This document shows, one piece after another, positions 32,887 to 36,703 of a DNA stretch of 36,703 nucleotides. The stretch is from NCBI GenBank assembly GCA_902776285.1, contig CACYPK010000020.1:1-36703 (forward strand), given 5' to 3'. The first letter of the stretch is position 1; each line of letters opens with the position of its first letter. Below the pieces are notes generated by a model that saw nothing but the letters and a program-made list of their open reading frames with translations, did no database searches and was not told where the DNA came from. Both the position numbers and the translations under genes were made by a program. This DNA comes from an uncultured Eubacteriales bacterium. Lineage in GTDB: Bacteria; Bacillota; Clostridia; Peptostreptococcales; Anaerovoracaceae.

Positions 32887-33948
32887 ATGAGGCGAAAGAC
32901 TATTAGCATCATTTTAATAAACCTGCTTCTGCTCCTTCTGACCACTTCCTGTGGACAGATGGGCGGTTCCAGCGCTGAACCTGTCATGAAGGACGGTTAT
33001 TACCTTGACACCGTCTGTACCGTCACGGTCTACCGGATAGCTGACGCTCAGGGCGAGGTAAAGGTTGCCGCGGACATGACTGAAGATGCTGAGGCCGCCA
33101 TAGATGGGGCTTTCGATCTCTGCAGGGACCTTGAGTCCAAGATCAGCAGGACCAGAGAGGATTCGGATATCAGCAGGATAAATAGTGCCGGCGGTGAGTG
33201 GGTCGATGTAAGCGAAGAGACCTGCGAGCTTATACAAAAGGGTGTTGAGTACTCCGAACTGTCAGGCGGAGCGTTCGACATCACAGTGGGCGGTCTCACG
33301 GAGCAGTGGGATTTCCACGCGGATGAGGGTGAAGCGAAGCTTCCTGATGAGGAGGCTCTCGCGGAGGCGGCAAAGCATGTCGGTTATAAGTCCATAGAAA
33401 TAGACGGCAGCAGGGTGCGTCTGACTGACCCCGCGGCAAAGCTCGATCTGGGCGGCATCGCGAAGGGCTACATAGGCGACAGGATGACGGAGGCCCTTGA
33501 GAGCAGGGGCGTGGTCTCGGCGGTCATCAACCTTGGCGGCAATGTCATCTGCGTTGGAGGAAAGACCGACACGGACGATTTCGTGATAGGCGTGGAGACA
33601 CCGTTCAGCGACCGCACAGAGATAATCGGAAAAATAAACGCGCGCGACAAGACGCTTGTGACGTCCGGCGTGTATGAACGCAGGATAGAGGTCGACGGAA
33701 AGACCTATCATCATATACTGGATACGAAGACCGGCTGGCCGGTGCAGACCGATCTGGACGCGGTGACGCTGACAGCGGACAAGGGGCGCTCGGCAGACAT
33801 CGACGCGCTCAGCACGATATGCCTCATAAAAGGCTCTGCCGAAGGTAAGAAGTTTATAGAGGGCCTGGAGGGCATAGAGGGCGTTTTCGTTATGTCGGAC
33901 GGAAATGTGCTGACGACAGATGGGGTCAGCTTTGAATCGGTGAAGTAA
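32887..33948 (+). CDS. apbE: FAD:protein FMN transferase (ApbE)
   Basis: This 353-residue lipoprotein has a hydrophobic signal and lipobox TTSC (Cys22). The ApbE domain has YYLDTVCTVTVY, SKISRTREDSDISRIN, GGAFDITVGGL, KLDLGGIAKGYIGDRM, INLGGNV, TSGVYERR and HHILDTKTGWP. The enzyme attaches FMN to Thr or Ser of target proteins such as Rnf or Nqr subunits, outside the membrane, using FAD and Mg. No target gene is visible, but the divergent NusG_II/Gx pair is a usual companion. No strong ribosome-binding site precedes the ATG, so translation may be modest. The last five codons and stop are echoed twice downstream. Confidence 0.93.
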   Translation: MRRKTISIILINLLLLLLTTSCGQMGGSSAEPVMKDGYYLDTVCTVTVYRIADAQGEVKVAADMTEDAEAAIDGAFDLCRDLESKISRTREDSDISRINSAGGEWVDVSEETCELIQKGVEYSELSGGAFDITVGGLTEQWDFHADEGEAKLPDEEALAEAAKHVGYKSIEIDGSRVRLTDPAAKLDLGGIAKGYIGDRMTEALESRGVVSAVINLGGNVICVGGKTDTDDFVIGVETPFSDRTEIIGKINARDKTLVTSGVYERRIEVDGKTYHHILDTKTGWPVQTDLDAVTLTADKGRSADIDALSTICLIKGSAEGKKFIEGLEGIEGVFVMSDGNVLTTDGVSFESVK

Positions 33949-33991
33949 AGAACCGGTGAAATAAAAGGCCGGCTTCGAACCGGTGAAATAA
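33934..33991 (+). repeat. 15-bp repeat of the apbE 3' end, three copies
   Basis: GAATCGGTGAAGTAA (33934-33948, the last codons and stop of apbE) is followed by two copies of GAACCGGTGAAATAA (33950-33964, 33977-33991). Each copy contains the in-frame-like VK-stop. They fill the gap before surE and probably arose by local duplication. Confidence 0.85.
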
Positions 33992-34003
33992 GAGGAAAAC
34001 AAA

Positions 34004-35278
34004 ATGCTTAAAGTACTTGTAACGAATGACGACGGGATTGACGCTCTCGGACTGAGGGTGCTGGTGGAAGCTCTGGCGGAGCACGCTGACGTTTACGTGG
34101 TGGCGCCGCAGGTGGAACACAGCGCGAAGAGCCAGAGCATCACGTTCCTGCGCGAGGTGAGCGTAGAGGAGCGCGAAGTTAAGGGCTCCGTGGAAGCCTG
34201 GGCTCTCGATGGAACGCCGACAGACTGCATCATGTGGGGCATCGGCAAACTCGATGAAGAGGGCATCAGACCGGATTTCATCTTCAGCGGCATCAACCTG
34301 GGCTACAACACCGGTCTTGCCGCGTACTACTCCGGCACTATAGGAGGAGCCAGGGAAGGAGCCATCAACGGCATCAGATCCATCGCGCTTTCGGTAGGCA
34401 GCCATGAAGCGAGGTTCTTCGATTACCTTCTGGGGTTACTGCCGCGCCTGATGGACATGTCGCGCAGGATAAGCCCAAAGACCATCCTCAGCGTGAACGC
34501 GCCTAACCTTCCTTCATGGGACATAAAGGGAGTGCGCATAGCCGAGGCAGCTCCGTGCGGTTACGGTGTCTGGTTCGGGTTCCACAAGGCTGAGAGCGGG
34601 GACTACCAGATGAGCGGCGGCCCGGCCTTTACCGATGATAAGATGTGTTACGATTTCGACTGGACAGCGGCCGGCTATGTGGCGGTGTCGCCGCTCCCGA
34701 CGTCTTTGTCTGACCCGGTCGCGCTGATGCGCCTCAAGGGACAGACGGGGCGTACAGAGTGCCTCACGGTGATCGTGGACGCGCAGCAGAATGTACTCAG
34801 TCGTCTCAAAAAACCTGCAAGATTCGAAAGAAATATCACGAAGCTTGCCCATACGGTAAGCCGCATGGGTTCACCCGTCCTTTTCACAGAGTCCGCAGAT
34901 CTCGGGGAACTTCTGCCGGGCCTTAAACCGTTCTCGGCCGATGCTGAGACAGTAGAGCATGTGCATCCGGACGCGTGGACCTCTCCGGACATGGAAAAGA
35001 CCGTGTCGTCCATCGACATAGAAAAAGTCCTGATAGCGGGAGCGGCTTCAAATATTGAGCTGCTACAGACGGCGCTGGGCTTTGCGGAAAGGGGATTTGA
35101 AGTGGTCGTGATAGAGGATTGCTGCGCCGCTTCAAAGAAGAGCGACCACCGCATCGCCATGAAGGACCTTGAGGAAGCGGGGTGCCGTATAAGCACCATG
35201 GAGACAGAGGTGATGCAGCTGGCTGCCTCTTGTTCTAAGCAAGTACTGGACTCGGTTAAAAACATTCTGTTTACTTGA
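34004..35278 (+). CDS. surE: SurE-like 5'-nucleotidase fused to a degenerate isochorismatase-like domain
   Basis: This is a 424-residue two-domain protein. Residues 1 to about 245 are SurE: VTNDDGIDALGL with the metal-binding Asp pair, VVAPQVEHSAKSQSIT, FSGINLGYNTGL and SGTIGGAREGA. SurE hydrolyses nucleoside 5'/3'-monophosphates. Residues about 250-424 match the isochorismatase/cysteine-hydrolase fold: LTVIVDAQ and VLIAGAASNIELLQTALGFAERG, then IEDCCAA. The nucleophilic Cys expected in the VCVLQT position is Glu352 here, and the usual Lys region (EHVHPDAW) is also altered. The domain is therefore probably non-catalytic, perhaps for binding or dimerisation. The stop overlaps the tRNA promoter. 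AAGAGG precedes the ATG. Confidence 0.88.
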   Translation: MLKVLVTNDDGIDALGLRVLVEALAEHADVYVVAPQVEHSAKSQSITFLREVSVEEREVKGSVEAWALDGTPTDCIMWGIGKLDEEGIRPDFIFSGINLGYNTGLAAYYSGTIGGAREGAINGIRSIALSVGSHEARFFDYLLGLLPRLMDMSRRISPKTILSVNAPNLPSWDIKGVRIAEAAPCGYGVWFGFHKAESGDYQMSGGPAFTDDKMCYDFDWTAAGYVAVSPLPTSLSDPVALMRLKGQTGRTECLTVIVDAQQNVLSRLKKPARFERNITKLAHTVSRMGSPVLFTESADLGELLPGLKPFSADAETVEHVHPDAWTSPDMEKTVSSIDIEKVLIAGAASNIELLQTALGFAERGFEVVVIEDCCAASKKSDHRIAMKDLEEAGCRISTMETEVMQLAASCSKQVLDSVKNILFT

Positions 35279-35303
35279 CATCGACCGTCCGATGTTGTAC
35301 TAT
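35275..35303 (+). promoter_or_regulatory. Promoter of tRNA-Thr
   Basis: A consensus TTGACA (35275-35280) and TACTAT (35298-35303) are spaced by 17 bp, 14 bp before the tRNA. The -35 hexamer overlaps the surE stop codon. Confidence 0.8.
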
Positions 35304-35316
35304 CTCTATGCTATGC

Positions 35317-35394
35317 GCTGATGTAGCTCAGTAGGTAGAGCACTTCCTTGGTAAGGAAGAGGTTTCGGCAGTTCGAGTCTGCTCATCAGCTCCA
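35317..35394 (+). tRNA. tRNA-Thr (anticodon GGT)
   Basis: A full cloverleaf with encoded CCA: acceptor GCTGATG/CATCAGC, D-arm GCTC/GAGC, anticodon stem CTTCC/GGAAG with loop TTGGTAA (anticodon GGT, reads ACC and ACT), and T-arm GGCAG-TTCGAGT-CTGCT. Discriminator T. The variable loop AGGTTTC is 7 nt, two longer than the common AGGTC. A tRNA-Thr directly before tuf is a frequent arrangement. Confidence 0.95.
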
Positions 35395-35405
35395 GGCAAA
35401 CCCGC

Positions 35406-35437
35406 TTAGGGACAGGGACGCTTGTCCCTAATCTTTT
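35406..35437 (+). terminator. Terminator after tRNA-Thr
   Basis: TTAGGGACA pairs perfectly with TGTCCCTAA around an 8-nt loop and is followed by TCTTTT. Confidence 0.85.
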
Positions 35438-35444
35438 CAAAAAT

Positions 35445-35514
35445 AAGGTTGTCAGTGAATGCCCGGCGTTGCCGTAAGGGAGACAACCTTGACCTTCGGA
35501 GGCAAGCTCCTCCG
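35445..35514 (+). other. Structured leader of tuf
   Basis: Two stems lie before the tuf ribosome-binding site: AAGGTTGTC (35445-35453) with GACAACCTT (35482-35490), enclosing CGGC-GTT-GCCG, and CGGAGG (35497-35502) with CCTCCG (35509-35514). The 14-mer CGGCGTTGCCGTAA (35464-35477) recurs downstream of tuf at 36685-36698. This could be a regulatory leader or RNA-processing site. Confidence 0.6.
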
Positions 35515-35548
35515 GTAGAACGTTCTTAATTTTAAAGGAGGAAGTTAA

Positions 35549-36667
35549 ATGGCAAAGCAGAAGTATGAGAGAACCAAGCCGCATATCAACATCGGCACGA
35601 TCGGCCACGTTGACCACGGCAAAACGACTCTTACAGCAGCGATCACATCGGTACTGAACAGAAAGTACACAGCACACGTAGAGTATGAGACACCGAACAG
35701 ACACTATGCTCACGTAGACTGCCCGGGACACGCTGACTACGTAAAGAACATGATCACAGGAGCAGCTCAGATGGACGGAGCTATCCTGGTAGTAGCAGCA
35801 ACAGACGGCCCGATGCCGCAGACAAGAGAGCACATCCTGCTTTCGAGACAGGTAGGCGTACCATACATCATCGTATTCATGAACAAGTGTGACATGGTAG
35901 ACGACGAAGAGCTCCTCGACCTGGTCGAGATGGAGATCAGAGAGCTTCTGGACGAGTATGATTTCCCTGGCGACGACACACCTGTGATCAGAGGATCGGC
36001 CCTTAAGGCGCTTGAGGATCCAACAGGAGAGTGGGCAGACGCAGTACTCGAGCTTATGGAAGCAGTAGACACATACATTCCTGAACCGCAGAGAGCGAAC
36101 GACCAGCCGTTCCTGATGCCAGTAGAGGACGTATTCTCGATCACAGGCCGCGGAACAGTAGCAACAGGCAGAGTCGAGAGAGGAATGCTCAAGGTTGGTG
36201 ACAGCGTAGAGATCGTAGGACTCACAGACGAGAAGAGAACAGTCGTAGTAACAGGCGTAGAAATGTTCAGAAAGACACTGGACGAGGCTGAGACAGGCGA
36301 CAACATCGGAGCTCTCCTGAGAGGCGTACAGAGAACAGAGATCGAAAGAGGACAGGTACTGGCGAAGCCTGGTACTATCCATCCGCACACAAAGTTCAAG
36401 GGCCAGGTCTACGTACTGAAGAAAGAGGAAGGCGGACGCCACACACCGTTCTTCAACGGATACAGACCGCAGTTCTACTTCAGAACAACAGACGTAACAG
36501 GCGACCTGAGTCTGCCTGAAGGCACAGAGATGTGCATGCCTGGCGACAACGTCGTCATGACGATCGAGCTGATCACACCGATCGCTATCGAGGAAGGACT
36601 GAGATTCGCTATCAGAGAAGGCGGAAGAACAGTTGGTTCCGGCGTAGTAGTCGAGATCATCGAATAA
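35549..36667 (+). CDS. tuf: Elongation factor Tu lacking the switch I segment
   Basis: This 372-residue EF-Tu should deliver aminoacyl-tRNA to the ribosome. G1 GHVDHGKT (19-26), G3 DCPGHADY, G4 NKCD and G5 GSAL are intact, and domains 2 and 3 are complete to the usual [10 protein letters not shown] end. After NRKY (residue 40) the sequence jumps directly to TAHVEYET. The roughly 25 residues normally found there, including IDxAPEExxRGITI (G2/switch I with the Mg-binding Thr), are missing, and usual EF-Tu is about 397 residues. The deletion is in frame (junction 35668/35669). Codon use is strongly biased (AGA, GTA, ACA), as expected for a highly expressed gene. The loss would cripple GTPase control, so it is either a local assembly error or a defective duplicate copy. 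Confidence 0.93.
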   Translation: MAKQKYERTKPHINIGTIGHVDHGKTTLTAAITSVLNRKYTAHVEYETPNRHYAHVDCPGHADYVKNMITGAAQMDGAILVVAATDGPMPQTREHILLSRQVGVPYIIVFMNKCDMVDDEELLDLVEMEIRELLDEYDFPGDDTPVIRGSALKALEDPTGEWADAVLELMEAVDTYIPEPQRANDQPFLMPVEDVFSITGRGTVATGRVERGMLKVGDSVEIVGLTDEKRTVVVTGVEMFRKTLDEAETGDNIGALLRGVQRTEIERGQVLAKPGTIHPHTKFKGQVYVLKKEEGGRHTPFFNGYRPQFYFRTTDVTGDLSLPEGTEMCMPGDNVVMTIELITPIAIEEGLRFAIREGGRTVGSGVVVEIIE

Positions 36668-36684
36668 GGTTCTCTTGGATCACA

Positions 36685-36703
36685 CGGCGTTGCCGTAAAG
36701 TCG
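36685..36703 (+). other. Second copy of the tuf-leader motif, cut by the window end
   Basis: CGGCGTTGCCGTAA at 36685-36698 repeats the core of the tuf leader hairpin. It may be the start of a similar leader for the next gene; the window ends before this can be judged. Confidence 0.5.

Noticed and set aside
35317..35394. tRNA-Thr as a phage or island attachment site
   Set aside because: No integrase or repeated 3' tRNA end is found in the window; the tRNA is in its usual place before tuf.

Overview
The window reads as chromosomal DNA from an anaerobic, Gram-positive, Clostridia-type bacterium. Support: lipobox lipoproteins, strong AAAGGAGG ribosome-binding sites, a Firmicutes-type LexA box (GAAC-N4-GTTC), a HypB/nitrogenase-like anaerobic gene set, and the NusG-domain-II/Gx-transporter/ApbE neighbourhood typical of strict anaerobes. 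A family such as Anaerovoracaceae (Clostridiales family XIII) would fit, but that is only an impression.

Layout. 1-715: the 3' end of an IS3-family element, next to a minus-strand long-chain acyl-CoA ligase (753-2594). 2662-14826: the most unusual region, a candidate nitrogenase-like redox and transport system. One transcription unit encodes two tandem HypB paralogues, a thioredoxin-reductase-like flavoprotein without an NADPH motif, an ATC-hydrolase-family protein and an MFS carrier. A second unit, with its own promoter at 7013, encodes a TM1266-type ACT-like protein, a FecCD-type permease, an ABC ATPase carrying its own TM1266-like C-terminal domain, and NifH-, NifD- and NifK-like proteins. 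The matching substrate-binding lipoprotein follows a 361-bp gap filled by a phased inverted-repeat array.

14884-16347 is a lipase-like lipoprotein. 16350-22142 is an SOS-type uvrB-HAD-uvrA operon with a LexA box on its promoter. 22171-31549 is a two-component system followed by a cell-envelope cluster (VTC domain, DUF4956, Cthe_2159-like lipoprotein, GT2-GtrA glycosyltransferase, NAGPA-type protein, small membrane protein). Three promoters here share 11-bp direct repeats at a fixed distance from the -10 box, so the regulator probably controls itself and the cluster. 31515-33948 holds Gx transporter and NusG_II genes divergent from apbE. 34004-35278 is a SurE-isochorismatase fusion. 35317-36667 is tRNA-Thr(GGT) followed by tuf, whose product lacks the switch I segment.

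Three intergenic regions (13298-13569, 24715-25026, 32496-32785) hold arrays of short inverted motifs that alternate strictly in orientation with near-constant spacing. Two loci use GGTCC/GGACC and one uses GTTCGTAA/TTACGAAC. I do not recognise this architecture. It and the nitrogenase-like cluster are the best candidates for something undescribed.
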